Shown here one piece after another: positions 33,629 to 42,106 of a stretch of 47,844 nucleotides of DNA. The notes under the pieces were generated by a model, which was not told where the DNA came from, did not search any database, and saw only the letters and a program-made list of their open reading frames with translations. This stretch comes from Salipiger mangrovisoli. GTDB lineage: Bacteria > Pseudomonadota > Alphaproteobacteria > Rhodobacterales > Rhodobacteraceae. The position numbers were made by a program, and so were the translations under genes. Positions within the stretch are counted from its first letter, which is position 1. The number at the start of each line of letters is the position of its first letter. The DNA lies in assembly GCF_015223355.1 (NCBI RefSeq), contig NZ_JADFFK010000031.1:1-47844 (forward strand), given 5' to 3'.

Positions 33629-35212
33629 ATGCGGGAAGGGAGCTACACCTACAAGCTGTTCTCACGCAGCGATTTCAGCGCCTTCTGGGCGCTGTTCACC
33701 GACAATCTGATCAACCTGATGGTGCTGGCGGGCGTCTGCCAGTTCGTCTTCGGCATGCCGTCCGAGATCGTCTACGGCCGCATCCTGCCCGGCGCGGCGG
33801 TGGCGATCCTGTCGGGGGTCGCGGCCTATGTCGTTCTGGCCAAACGCGCCGCCGCGCGGCACGGGCGCGACGTGACCGCCCTGCCCTACGGCATCTCGAC
33901 GCCGGTGATGTTCGTCTATCTCTTTGGCGTCATCGGCCCGATCTACTGGTCGACGAACGATCCCATGCTGGCCTGGCAGGTCGGCATCGGCGCGGGCTTC
34001 ATCGGCGGCATCGTCGCCGCCATGGGCGCGATCGTCGGGCCGTGGCTGAAGCGGGTCACCCCGCGCGCCGGGATGCTCGGCACGCTCTGCGGCATCGCGC
34101 TGGTGTTCATCGGCACCGTGCCGCTGGCCACGATCTTCGAGCAGCCCTACATCGGCTTTGCCTCGATGATCATCATCCTCTGGGGGCTGGTCGGGCGCTT
34201 TCGCCTGCCGTTCAACATGCCCGCGGGTCTCTTGGCGCTGATCGTCGGCACCGCAGTGGCCTTCAGCATCGGCGAGGCACGGATCAGCCTCGAAGGCACC
34301 GGCTTCTACCCGCCGCTGCCCTATGTCGGGGACCTGATCGCGGGGATCAACCACCTCTTTGCCAACCCCGAGCTCTTCCTGGTGCTGGTGCCGGTGCAGA
34401 TCTACAACTTCATCGAGACGATGAACAACGTCGAGAGTGCCGAGAGCGCCGGGGATCACTACCCGGTCGGCGTGTGCCAGATCACTGATGGTCTGGGCAC
34501 GATGATCGGCGCGGTCTTCGGCTCGCCCTTCCCGACCACCGCCTACATCGGCCACCCGGCCTACAAGCGCATGGGCGCGCATGCGGGCTACATCATCGGC
34601 GTCGGCACGGTCATCCCGCTCGCCGCCTTCCTCGGGTTGCTGGCCTTCCTCAACAACCTGATCCCCGAGGCGGCCGCCGCGCCGGTGCTGGTCTTCGTGG
34701 CGCTGAGCCTGATCACCAACACCGCGCATTGCGTGAAACCTTCACACATGGCCGCCGTCACCATAGCGATGATGCCGCATGTGTCGTCCTTCCTGATGAT
34801 CAAATGGGGGGCGCTGATGGGCGCGCTGCAGGCAACCGGGGTGCAGGGCCTGCCGCAGCTCGGCGACGAAGCCCTCACGGCGGCCCTGCTGCAGCAGGGC
34901 GCGCATTTCGCCGGGCATCTCTCGCTCAGCCAGGGCGCGATCCTGACCGGGCTGATCTGGGGCGCCATCGTCGCCAGCGTGATCGACGGGCGGTTCCGCA
35001 ACGCCGGGGGCTTCGCGCTTGCCGCCGCGATGATGTCGCTGGTGGGGATCATCCACGGCGCCAGCCTGCACTGGCCCGCGCTCGGCCCGGTGTCGGCCGG
35101 TTACCTGATCGCCGCCGCCTTCCTCTACATCTACCCGCTCTTCCACCGCGAGGGCGCGCCGCAGAACGACACCGTGGTGCTCGACGAGCCGCCTGCCGCG
35201 CCCGCGGAGTGA
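33629..35212 (+). CDS. NCS2-type purine permease
   Basis: A 527-residue inner-membrane transporter with about twelve to fourteen helices. It has an NCS2/AzgA-like core with FSRSDFSAFWALFTDNL at the start, TALPYGISTPVMF in an early helix, the ETMNNVESAESAGDHYP segment in the middle, and FPTTAYIGHPAYKRMGAHAG later. It differs clearly from the second NCS2 protein in the window, which has the standard QH and QNxG motifs. Placed 67 bases after xdhC and before guaD, it probably imports guanine, hypoxanthine or xanthine. The substrate is inferred from context. Confidence 0.85.
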   Translation: MREGSYTYKLFSRSDFSAFWALFTDNLINLMVLAGVCQFVFGMPSEIVYGRILPGAAVAILSGVAAYVVLAKRAAARHGRDVTALPYGISTPVMFVYLFGVIGPIYWSTNDPMLAWQVGIGAGFIGGIVAAMGAIVGPWLKRVTPRAGMLGTLCGIALVFIGTVPLATIFEQPYIGFASMIIILWGLVGRFRLPFNMPAGLLALIVGTAVAFSIGEARISLEGTGFYPPLPYVGDLIAGINHLFANPELFLVLVPVQIYNFIETMNNVESAESAGDHYPVGVCQITDGLGTMIGAVFGSPFPTTAYIGHPAYKRMGAHAGYIIGVGTVIPLAAFLGLLAFLNNLIPEAAAAPVLVFVALSLITNTAHCVKPSHMAAVTIAMMPHVSSFLMIKWGALMGALQATGVQGLPQLGDEALTAALLQQGAHFAGHLSLSQGAILTGLIWGAIVASVIDGRFRNAGGFALAAAMMSLVGIIHGASLHWPALGPVSAGYLIAAAFLYIYPLFHREGAPQNDTVVLDEPPAAPAE

Positions 35213-35239
35213 TCCGGGCAGAGGCATCCCGAGCCCACC

Positions 35240-35273
35240 GGCGCGGGCCGCACCCCGGCCCGCGCCCCTTTTC
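35240..35273 (+). terminator. Intrinsic terminator between permease and guaD
   Basis: A perfect 10-bp GC stem (GGCGCGGGCC and GGCCCGCGCC) with a 7-base loop is followed by CCTTTTCTT. It lies 27 bases after the permease stop and probably ends or weakens xdhABC-permease transcription before guaD. Confidence 0.75.
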
Positions 35274-35304
35274 TTCCTCCCCAAGCCTGCCGAAAGGTGA
35301 CCCC

Positions 35305-36642
35305 ATGAAGACCGACCAAGTGCTCCTGCGCGGACGCATCCTCAGCTTCACCGCCGAGCCGAAAGGCCCCGAGGACCGTACCGCCTATCGCTACATCGAG
35401 GACGGGGCGATCCTGCTCGGCGGCGGGCTGATCCGCGCCACCGGAAGCTACGACCAGCTGTCCCGGCAGGCGCCCGCGGTGCCGGTGGTGGATCACCGCC
35501 CGCACCTGCTGATGCCCGGCTTCATCGACACCCACATCCATTACCCGCAAGTCCAGGTCATCGCGTCGTGGGGGGCGCAGCTTCTGGACTGGCTGAACAG
35601 CTACACCTTCCCCGAAGAGACACGCTTCGCCGATCCCGCCCATGCCGAGGTGATGGCCGAATGGCTGATGGGGCAGCTCTGCGCCCAGGGCACCACAACC
35701 GCGGTCGCCTACGCTTCGGTCCATGAAGCTTCGGTCGAGGCCTTCTTCTCCGCCGCCGCACGGCGGGACATGCGGATGATCACCGGCAAGGTGATGATGG
35801 ACCGCAACGCCCCCGAGGCGCTGCGGGACACGCCGCAATCGGGCTATGACGCCAGCAAGCGGCTGATCGCGCGCTGGCACGGCAAGGGCCGTGCGGGCTA
35901 TGCCATCACCCCGCGCTTCGCCATCACCTCGAGCCCCGAGCAGCTGGAGATGGCGGGCGCGCTGGTCGCCGAGCATCCGGACTGCCACGTGCAGACCCAC
36001 CTGTCGGAGAACCGCGACGAGATCGCCTATACCCTCAGCCTCTACCCCGAGGCGCCGGACTACCTCGGCGTCTACGAGCGTTACGGGCTGCTCGGCCCCA
36101 AGACGCTGCTTGGCCACTCGATCCACCTCGAGCCGCGAGAGATCGACCTCTTGGCCGCGACCGGGGCCAAGCCGGTGTTCTGCCCGACCTCGAACCTCTT
36201 CCTCGGCAGCGGGCTCTTCGATGACGCCGGGCTGCGGGCGCGCGGGATTTGCAACGCCGTCGCCACCGACGTCGGCGCGGGCACCAGCTACTCGATGCTG
36301 CAGACGCTGAACGAGGCCTACAAGGTGCTGCAATTGCAGGGCCAGAAGCTGCACCCGCTCCGCGCCTTCCACTGGATCACCCGCGGCAACGCCGTGGCGC
36401 TGGGGCTCGAGGACCGGATCGGCACGCTGGAGCCGGGCACCGAGGCGGATATCGTCGTGCTCGACGCTTCTGCAACCGAGCCCATGGCGTTGCGGATGGC
36501 GCGCGCCCAGACCCTGAGCGAGGAGCTGTTCGTGCTGCAAATGCTCGGCGACGAGCGCGCCGTGGCCGAGACCTACGTGTCCGGCGTGCCGCAGAAGCGC
36601 GGCGCGGCCCGGGTCCGTCAGCCGGAGCTGCATCCGGCCTGA
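35305..36642 (+). CDS. guaD: Guanine deaminase GuaD
   Basis: A 445-residue amidohydrolase that deaminates guanine to xanthine, the substrate of the nearby XDH. The metal-binding HxH is in GFIDTHIHYPQ (His77 and His79), and further ligands are in QTHLSEN, LLGHSIHL and TDVGAGTSYSMLQT, which is specific to GuaD. Length matches the bacterial enzyme. AAAGGTGA precedes the ATG at 35305. It begins after a terminator-like hairpin, so it may have its own promoter or rely on read-through. Confidence 0.96.
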   Translation: MKTDQVLLRGRILSFTAEPKGPEDRTAYRYIEDGAILLGGGLIRATGSYDQLSRQAPAVPVVDHRPHLLMPGFIDTHIHYPQVQVIASWGAQLLDWLNSYTFPEETRFADPAHAEVMAEWLMGQLCAQGTTTAVAYASVHEASVEAFFSAAARRDMRMITGKVMMDRNAPEALRDTPQSGYDASKRLIARWHGKGRAGYAITPRFAITSSPEQLEMAGALVAEHPDCHVQTHLSENRDEIAYTLSLYPEAPDYLGVYERYGLLGPKTLLGHSIHLEPREIDLLAATGAKPVFCPTSNLFLGSGLFDDAGLRARGICNAVATDVGAGTSYSMLQTLNEAYKVLQLQGQKLHPLRAFHWITRGNAVALGLEDRIGTLEPGTEADIVVLDASATEPMALRMARAQTLSEELFVLQMLGDERAVAETYVSGVPQKRGAARVRQPELHPA

Positions 36643-36661
36643 GCCCAACCCAAGCACACTC

Positions 36662-36692
36662 CTCGCCTTTCGAAAGGACCGAAAGGCGAGGG
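36662..36692 (+). terminator. Hairpin after guaD
   Basis: A perfect 12-bp stem (CCTCGCCTTTCG and CGAAAGGCGAGG) with a 7-base loop lies 20 bases after the guaD stop. T-rich sequence (TATCTTTCTTTT) begins only about seven bases later, so it is probably a terminator but not an ideal one. Confidence 0.6.
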
Positions 36693-36799
36693 GCGATTAT
36701 CTTTCTTTTCCGAAAAGACCTTTCGCCCCGCGCCCGGTCGCGCACCGCGTACGCGGCCTGCATACTCGTGCCAGATCCCCTCCCTTCGGAGATACGACA

Positions 36800-37684
36800 A
36801 TGACTTCCCCCAAGACCAGCTACTACGCCCCCGAAGGCGGCCACCCGCCGCAGACCCAGCTCTTGACCGACCGCGCCGTCTTCACCGACGCCTATGCGGT
36901 CATTCCCAAGGGCACGATGCGCGACATCGTCACCAGCTTCCTGCCGTTCTGGGAAGGCACCCGACTTTGGGTGCTGTCGCGCCCGCTCAGCGGCTTTGCC
37001 GAGACCTTCTCGCAATACATCATGGAGGTGCAGCCGGGCGGCGGCTCGGACCACCCCGAGACCGACGCGGGGGCCGAAGGCGTGCTCTTCGTCGTGGGCG
37101 GCGAGGCGACGCTCACCGTCGAGGGCGAAACCCATGTTCTGACCGAGGGCGGCTATGCCTTCCTGCCGCCAGCCACGCTCTGGACCCTGCGCAACACGGG
37201 GAGCGAGGTGCTGCGCTTCCACTGGATCCGCAAGGCCTACGAGGCGGTGCCCGGCCTGCCCCACCCCGAGGTGATCATCGCCAACGAGCAGGACATCGCC
37301 CCCACCCAGATGCCCGGCACCGACGGCAAATGGGCGACCACCCGTTTCGTCGATCCCTCGGACCTGCGCCACGACATGCATGTCACAGTCGTCACCTTCG
37401 AGCCCGGCGCGGTGATCCCCTTCGCCGAGACCCACGTGATGGAACACGGGCTCTATGTGCTGGAAGGAAAGGCGGTGTACCGGCTGAACCAGGACTGGGT
37501 CGAGGTCGAGGCGGGCGATTACATGTGGCTCCGCGCCTTCTGCCCGCAGGCCTGCTACGCGGGCGGCCCGGGTCGGTTCCGCTACCTGCTCTACAAGGAT
37601 GTGAACCGCCACATGGCGCTGCGCCCGTCCGGCGCGGCCCAGCCGATGCCGGCGCCGCGCAAGGTCAGCGCCCCGGCGGTCTGA
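36800..37684 (+). CDS. allE: (S)-ureidoglycine aminohydrolase AllE
   Basis: A 294-residue bicupin that removes ammonia from (S)-ureidoglycine to give (S)-ureidoglycolate, the second-last step of urate catabolism to glyoxylate. The metal ligands known from the plant enzyme are all here: Glu210, His212 and His216 in FAETHVMEHGLYVLEG, and Gln250 in CPQACYAGG. The N-terminal cupin lies at about residues 70 to 140 and the C-terminal one at about 195 to 270. It starts 107 bases past the guaD hairpin region. Its last 20 bases overlap the end of the convergent bhcR gene. Confidence 0.95.
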   Translation: MTSPKTSYYAPEGGHPPQTQLLTDRAVFTDAYAVIPKGTMRDIVTSFLPFWEGTRLWVLSRPLSGFAETFSQYIMEVQPGGGSDHPETDAGAEGVLFVVGGEATLTVEGETHVLTEGGYAFLPPATLWTLRNTGSEVLRFHWIRKAYEAVPGLPHPEVIIANEQDIAPTQMPGTDGKWATTRFVDPSDLRHDMHVTVVTFEPGAVIPFAETHVMEHGLYVLEGKAVYRLNQDWVEVEAGDYMWLRAFCPQACYAGGPGRFRYLLYKDVNRHMALRPSGAAQPMPAPRKVSAPAV

Positions 37685-38507
37685 CCCCGCCGATCGCCTC
37701 TGTCAGCTCCCGGGCCGCGCGCATCACCGCGCGGCTCGTCTCGTTCGTGCTGTCCTCGCGCAACCGGATGGTGGGACCCGACACCGAGATCCCCGCCACA
37801 GCCTCGCCCGAGGCATCGAAGACCGCCGCCGCGATACAGCGCATCCCGAGGTTTTTCTCCTCTGCGTCGATCGAATAGCCCCGCGCCCGGATTGCCGCGA
37901 GATCGTCATGCAGCGCCTCGGGCTCTGCCAGCGTATGCGGGGTGAATCGTTCCATGGTCCGCGCCAGAAATTTCCGGAGTCGCTCTCCCTCCATCTCGGC
38001 CAGCAGCGCCTTGCCGATCCCCGAGGCGTGCAGCGGCGACAGCGTGCCCGGCGGGAAGAACGCGCGGATGCTCTCATGCGTCTCGACCTGGCTGACGAAG
38101 AGCACCGAGGCCTCGCGCACGATGCCGAGGTTCGCCGTCTCGCCGGTCATCTCCATCAACCCGCGCAGGATCGGCCGCGCCCGCTCGACAAGGCTGGTGC
38201 GGCGCAGGAAACGCGCGCCGATGACAAAGGCCTGCGGGCCGATGTGCCAGAGCTGCTCGGCCGGGTCGAACTCCACCATCCGCCGTCCCTCGAGGGTGAC
38301 GAGGGTGCGGTAGACCGTCGCCGGGGACTGGCTCAGGTCGCTCGCGAGCTCCGACAGGGTGAGCCCGGGGCGGGTGCTGAGATAGTCGAGCACCTCCATT
38401 GCCCGGTCGAGCGACTTGATGGTGTTCTGCGCGCTGTTGTCCTCCCATCCGCGGGGCCGTCCACGGGCGCGGCGGGGGGTGCCTTCGGCATCTTTCGGAG
38501 AATCCAT
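37665..38507 (-). CDS. bhcR: IclR-family regulator of the bhc operon, BhcR
   Basis: A 280-residue IclR-type regulator. The winged helix-turn-helix is at about residues 20 to 85 (DRAMEVLDYLSTRPGLTLSE and SPATVYRTLVTLE), and the effector domain from about 105 includes GIGKALLAEM. It is divergent from bhcA, the position of BhcR in characterised bhc clusters, where it senses glyoxylate. That ligand is known for the family and inferred here. I chose the start at 38507 because GAAAGAG precedes it. An in-frame ATG at 38543 lacks a site, and its extra 12 codons cover an inverted repeat that may be the operator. The gene end overlaps allE by 20 bases tail to tail. Confidence 0.92.
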   Translation of the reverse strand: MDSPKDAEGTPRRARGRPRGWEDNSAQNTIKSLDRAMEVLDYLSTRPGLTLSELASDLSQSPATVYRTLVTLEGRRMVEFDPAEQLWHIGPQAFVIGARFLRRTSLVERARPILRGLMEMTGETANLGIVREASVLFVSQVETHESIRAFFPPGTLSPLHASGIGKALLAEMEGERLRKFLARTMERFTPHTLAEPEALHDDLAAIRARGYSIDAEEKNLGMRCIAAAVFDASGEAVAGISVSGPTIRLREDSTNETSRAVMRAARELTEAIGGVRPPGR

Positions 38508-38675
38508 CAAATCTCTTTCATTCAACTTGAAAGCCGAATTCATGATATGAAAAAATCAACTACCTGACAACGCGTCATTTTCCTCATTGGCGCTTTTCTG
38601 AAAAACGATTTCAAAAAAATTTCCTCGGACACATCCCCCGGCTACGGTGATCTCCAGCGACCAGAGGAGGTGGCC
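38508..38675. promoter_or_regulatory. Divergent bhcR-bhcA promoter with inverted repeats
   Basis: An AT-rich gap with repeated TTTCA/TGAAA half-sites. CTTTCA (38515 to 38520) pairs with TGAAAG (38528 to 38533), with TTCAA-C-TTGAA (38521 to 38531) nested inside. TGAAA (38599 to 38603) pairs with TTTCA (38609 to 38613) over five bases. These are candidate BhcR sites controlling both directions. The bhcA ribosome site GAGGAGG lies at 38664 to 38670. Confidence 0.6.
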
Positions 38676-39866
38676 ATGAGCTTCCAGAACCCCGTTTTCA
38701 TTCCGGGCCCGACCAATATTCCCGAGAGCCTGCGCAAGGCCTGCGACATGCCGACGATCGACCATCGCTCGCCGCTGTTCGGGCAGATCCTGCACCCGGC
38801 GCGCGAAGGCGTGCGCAAGGTGCTCAAAAGCGAAAGCGCCGAGGTCTTCATCTTCCCCTCGACCGGCACCGGCGGCTGGGAGACGGCGCTCAGCAACACG
38901 CTTTCGCCCGGCGATACGGTGCTGGCGGCGCGCAACGGCATGTTCAGCCACCGATGGATCGACATGTGCCAGCGCCACGGGCTGACCGTCGAGGTGGTCG
39001 AGACGCCCTGGGGACAGGGCCTGCCGGCAACCCGCTACGCCGAGATCCTCGCCGCCGACAAACAGCACCGCATCAAGGCCGTGCTCGCCACCCACAACGA
39101 GACCGCGACCGGCGTGCGCTCGGACATCGCCGCGGTGCGCCGCGCGCTCGACGAGGCAGGTCACCCGGCGCTGCTCTTCGTCGATGGGGTCAGCTCGATC
39201 GCCTCGATGGATTTCCGTTTCGATGAATGGGGCGTCGACTGCGCCGTCACCGGCTCGCAGAAGGGCTTCATGCTGCCGCCGGGTCTTGCGATCGTCGGCT
39301 TCAGCGACAAGGCGATGGCCGCGACGAAGACCGCCAAGCTGCCGCGCACCTTCTTCGACGTGCACGACATGGCCAAGGGCTATGCCAACAACGCCTACCC
39401 CTACACCCCCGCCGTCGGCCTGCTGAACGGGCTGAACGAGGCTTGCAGGATGCTGCTCGACGAGGGGCTGGAGAACGTCTTTGCCCGCCACCACCGCATC
39501 GCGGAAGGTGTGCGCGCCGCCGTCCGCGCCTGGGGGCTGGAGCTTTGCGCCGCCGCGCCCGAGGTCTATTCAGACACGGTCAGCGCCATCTGCACCCCCG
39601 AGGGCTTCAACGCCACCGACATCGTCAGCCACGCCGCGCAGACCTACGGCGTCGCCTTCGGCACCGGCCTCGGCGAGGTTGCCGGCAAGGTGTTCCGCAT
39701 CGGTCACCTCGGAAGCCTCACCGACGTGATGACCCTCTCGGGTCTCGCGACCGCCGAGATGTGCATGAAGGACCTGGGCCTCGACATCACGCTCGGCTCG
39801 GGCGTCGCGGCGGCACAGGACTTCTACCGTGCCACTCCTGCGCTCACCCGGAAGGAGGCCGCGTGA
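38676..39866 (+). CDS. bhcA: L-aspartate:glyoxylate aminotransferase BhcA
   Basis: A 396-residue PLP enzyme, first step of the beta-hydroxyaspartate cycle: aspartate plus glyoxylate gives oxaloacetate plus glycine. The PLP lysine is Lys196 in TGSQKGFMLPPG. PSTGTGGWETAL and THNETATG are class V aminotransferase signatures. The family also contains serine-glyoxylate aminotransferases. The BhcA call rests on its place at the head of bhcABCD next to bhcR. The ATG at 38676 has GAGGAGG five bases upstream, and a GTG six bases earlier is less likely. Its stop overlaps the bhcB start by one base (TGATG). Confidence 0.95.
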   Translation: MSFQNPVFIPGPTNIPESLRKACDMPTIDHRSPLFGQILHPAREGVRKVLKSESAEVFIFPSTGTGGWETALSNTLSPGDTVLAARNGMFSHRWIDMCQRHGLTVEVVETPWGQGLPATRYAEILAADKQHRIKAVLATHNETATGVRSDIAAVRRALDEAGHPALLFVDGVSSIASMDFRFDEWGVDCAVTGSQKGFMLPPGLAIVGFSDKAMAATKTAKLPRTFFDVHDMAKGYANNAYPYTPAVGLLNGLNEACRMLLDEGLENVFARHHRIAEGVRAAVRAWGLELCAAAPEVYSDTVSAICTPEGFNATDIVSHAAQTYGVAFGTGLGEVAGKVFRIGHLGSLTDVMTLSGLATAEMCMKDLGLDITLGSGVAAAQDFYRATPALTRKEAA

Positions 39867-40837
39867 TGAAGGATATCGCGCTGAACATCCCCACCTACGA
39901 TGACATGCTGGCGGCCCACGCCCGCATCGCGCCGCACATCCACCGCACCCCGGTGCTGACCTCTGCCTTCCTGAACGAGCTCACCGGCGCGCAGCTCTTC
40001 TTCAAGTGCGAGAACTTCCAGAAGGCGGGCGCCTTCAAGGTGCGCGGCGCGTCCAATGCGGTCTTCGGCCTCTCGGACGCCGAGGCGGCGCGCGGCGTCT
40101 GCACCCACAGCTCGGGCAACCACGCCCTGTCGCTCAGCTACGCCGCCGGGCGACGCGGCATCCCCTGCCACGTGGTCATGCCGCGCACCGCGCCGCAGGC
40201 CAAGAAGGACGCGGTGCGCGGCTACGGCGGGATCATCACCGAATGCGAGCCCTCGACCAGCTCGCGCGAGGCGGTCTTCGCCGAGGTGCAGGCGGCCACG
40301 GGCGGCGATTTCGTCCACCCCTACAATGACCCCCGCGTGATCGCGGGCCAGGGCACCTGCTCGCGCGAGTTCATGGAGCAGACGGACGGGCTCGACATGG
40401 TGCTCGCCCCGATCGGCGGCGGCGGGATGATCTCTGGCACCTGCCTGACGCTGTCCGCCCTCGCCCCCGAATGCCAGGTGATCGCCGCCGAGCCCGAGCA
40501 GGCCGACGACGCCTACCGAAGCTTCAAGGCCGGGCACATCATCGCCGATGACGCGCCCGAGACCGTGGCCGACGGGCTGAAGGTGCCGCTCAAGGATCTG
40601 ACCTGGCACTTCGTTTCCAACCACGTCAGCGACATCCTCACCGCTTCGGAGGAGGAGATCGTCGAGGCGATGAAGCTGATCTGGAAGCGCATGAAGATCG
40701 TGATGGAACCCTCGAGCGCCGTGCCGCTTGCAACCATCCTCAAGAACCGCGACCGTTTCGCCGGAAAGCGCGTCGGTCTCATCATCACCGGCGGTAATGT
40801 CGATCTCGACCGCCTGCCCTGGACGCAAGGAGCCTGA
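39866..40837 (+). CDS. bhcB: Erythro-beta-hydroxyaspartate dehydratase BhcB
   Basis: A 323-residue PLP enzyme of the threonine/serine dehydratase fold II family. In the cycle it dehydrates (2R,3S)-beta-hydroxyaspartate to iminosuccinate. The PLP lysine is Lys58 in AFKVRGASN, the asparagine loop is SSGNHALSLSYAA, and the glycine loop binding the PLP phosphate is APIGGGGMISG (from residue 181). Length suits a single catalytic domain with no regulatory ACT domain. It is coupled to bhcA by a one-base overlap and precedes bhcC by three bases. A decayed copy of this gene lies at 16010. Confidence 0.95.
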   Translation: MKDIALNIPTYDDMLAAHARIAPHIHRTPVLTSAFLNELTGAQLFFKCENFQKAGAFKVRGASNAVFGLSDAEAARGVCTHSSGNHALSLSYAAGRRGIPCHVVMPRTAPQAKKDAVRGYGGIITECEPSTSSREAVFAEVQAATGGDFVHPYNDPRVIAGQGTCSREFMEQTDGLDMVLAPIGGGGMISGTCLTLSALAPECQVIAAEPEQADDAYRSFKAGHIIADDAPETVADGLKVPLKDLTWHFVSNHVSDILTASEEEIVEAMKLIWKRMKIVMEPSSAVPLATILKNRDRFAGKRVGLIITGGNVDLDRLPWTQGA

Positions 40838-40840
40838 GCC

Positions 40841-42004
40841 ATGAATGCACCCGTGACTTTCGACCAACTCGAGGTCGGCTATGACGTGCCCGCCCTGCCC
40901 GGTATGGATGCCGCCGACATCCAGACGCCCTGCCTCGTGCTGGACCTCGACGCGCTCGAGCGCAACATCCGAAAGATGGGCGATTACGCCCGCGCCCACA
41001 ACATGCGCCACCGCGTCCACGGCAAGATGCACAAGTCGGTGGACGTGGCGAAGCTGCAGATGCGCCTCGGCGGCGCCGTCGGCGTCTGCTGCCAGAAAGT
41101 GTCCGAGGCCGAGGTCTTCGTGCGCGGCGGCATCAAGGACGTGCTGGTCTCGAACCAGGTGCGCGATCCGCGCAAGATCGACCGGTTGGCCCGCCTGCCG
41201 AAGCTCGGTGCCCGGATCATCGTCTGCGTCGATGACCTTGCCAACGTCGCCGAACTCTCGGAGGCCGCGCAGCGCCACGGCACCACGATCGAGTGCTTCA
41301 TCGAGATCGACTGCGGCGCGGGCCGCTGCGGCGTGACCACCTCCGAGGCGGTGGTGCAGATCGCGCTGGCCATCGACGCCGCGCCGGGGCTCGAGTTCAC
41401 CGGCATCCAGGCCTACCAGGGCGCCATGCAGCATCTCGACAGCTACGAGGCGCGGCGCGACAAGCTGAACGTGGCCATCACGCAGGTCAAGGAGGCCGTG
41501 GCGGCGCTGGAGGCCGTTGGCCTGAAGCCCGAGTTGGTCTCTGGCGGCGGCACCGGCAGCTACTATTTCGAGAGCAACTCGGGCGTCTACAACGAGCTGC
41601 AATGCGGCTCCTACGCCTTCATGGATGCCGATTACGGCCGCATCCGCGACAAGGACGGCAACCGCATCGACAACGGCGAGTGGGAGAATGCCTTCTTCAT
41701 CCTCACCCAGGTGATGAGCCACGCCAAATCCGACAAGGCGATCTGCGACGCGGGCCTCAAGGCGCAGTCGGTCGACAGCGGCCTGCCGGTGGTCTTCGGG
41801 CGCACCGATGTCGAATACGTCAAATGCTCGGACGAGCATGGCGTCATCTCGGACCCCTCGGGCGTGCTGAAGGTCGGCGACAAGCTCAAGCTGGTGCCCG
41901 GCCACTGCGACCCCACCGCCAACGTGCACGACTGGTACGTCGGCGTGCGCGGCGGCAAGGTCGAGGCGCTCTGGCCGGTCTCCGCCCGCGGCAAGGCCTA
42001 CTGA
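40841..42004 (+). CDS. bhcC: Beta-hydroxyaspartate aldolase BhcC
   Basis: A 387-residue PLP enzyme of the D-threonine aldolase (alanine-racemase fold) family. It joins glycine and glyoxylate into (2R,3S)-beta-hydroxyaspartate. The N-terminal barrel holds the PLP lysine in VHGKMHKS (Lys62). The C-terminal domain has the metal site PGHCDPTANVHDW typical of D-threonine aldolases. Length and order fit the bhc operon. The ATG lies three bases after bhcB. A 102-base gap with hairpins separates it from bhcD. Confidence 0.95.
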   Translation: MNAPVTFDQLEVGYDVPALPGMDAADIQTPCLVLDLDALERNIRKMGDYARAHNMRHRVHGKMHKSVDVAKLQMRLGGAVGVCCQKVSEAEVFVRGGIKDVLVSNQVRDPRKIDRLARLPKLGARIIVCVDDLANVAELSEAAQRHGTTIECFIEIDCGAGRCGVTTSEAVVQIALAIDAAPGLEFTGIQAYQGAMQHLDSYEARRDKLNVAITQVKEAVAALEAVGLKPELVSGGGTGSYYFESNSGVYNELQCGSYAFMDADYGRIRDKDGNRIDNGEWENAFFILTQVMSHAKSDKAICDAGLKAQSVDSGLPVVFGRTDVEYVKCSDEHGVISDPSGVLKVGDKLKLVPGHCDPTANVHDWYVGVRGGKVEALWPVSARGKAY

Positions 42005-42022
42005 TCTCCATCCCCAAGCCCC

Positions 42023-42089
42023 ACGCGCCTGCCCTGCATGCAGGCGCGTCCTGCCCGCGCGTCCATTGTCCCGGCGCGCGGGCCTTTTT
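42023..42089 (+). promoter_or_regulatory. Tandem hairpins between bhcC and bhcD, the second terminator-like
   Basis: Hairpin one has a 9-bp stem (ACGCGCCTG at 42023 and CAGGCGCGT at 42041). Hairpin two has an 8-bp stem (CCCGCGCG at 42054 and CGCGCGGG at 42075), followed by CCTTTTT. The second looks like an intrinsic terminator inside the operon, so bhcD may be expressed less than bhcABC. GAAAAGGAGAG for bhcD follows directly. Confidence 0.7.
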
Positions 42090-42106
42090 GACGAAAAGGA
42101 GAGCCC

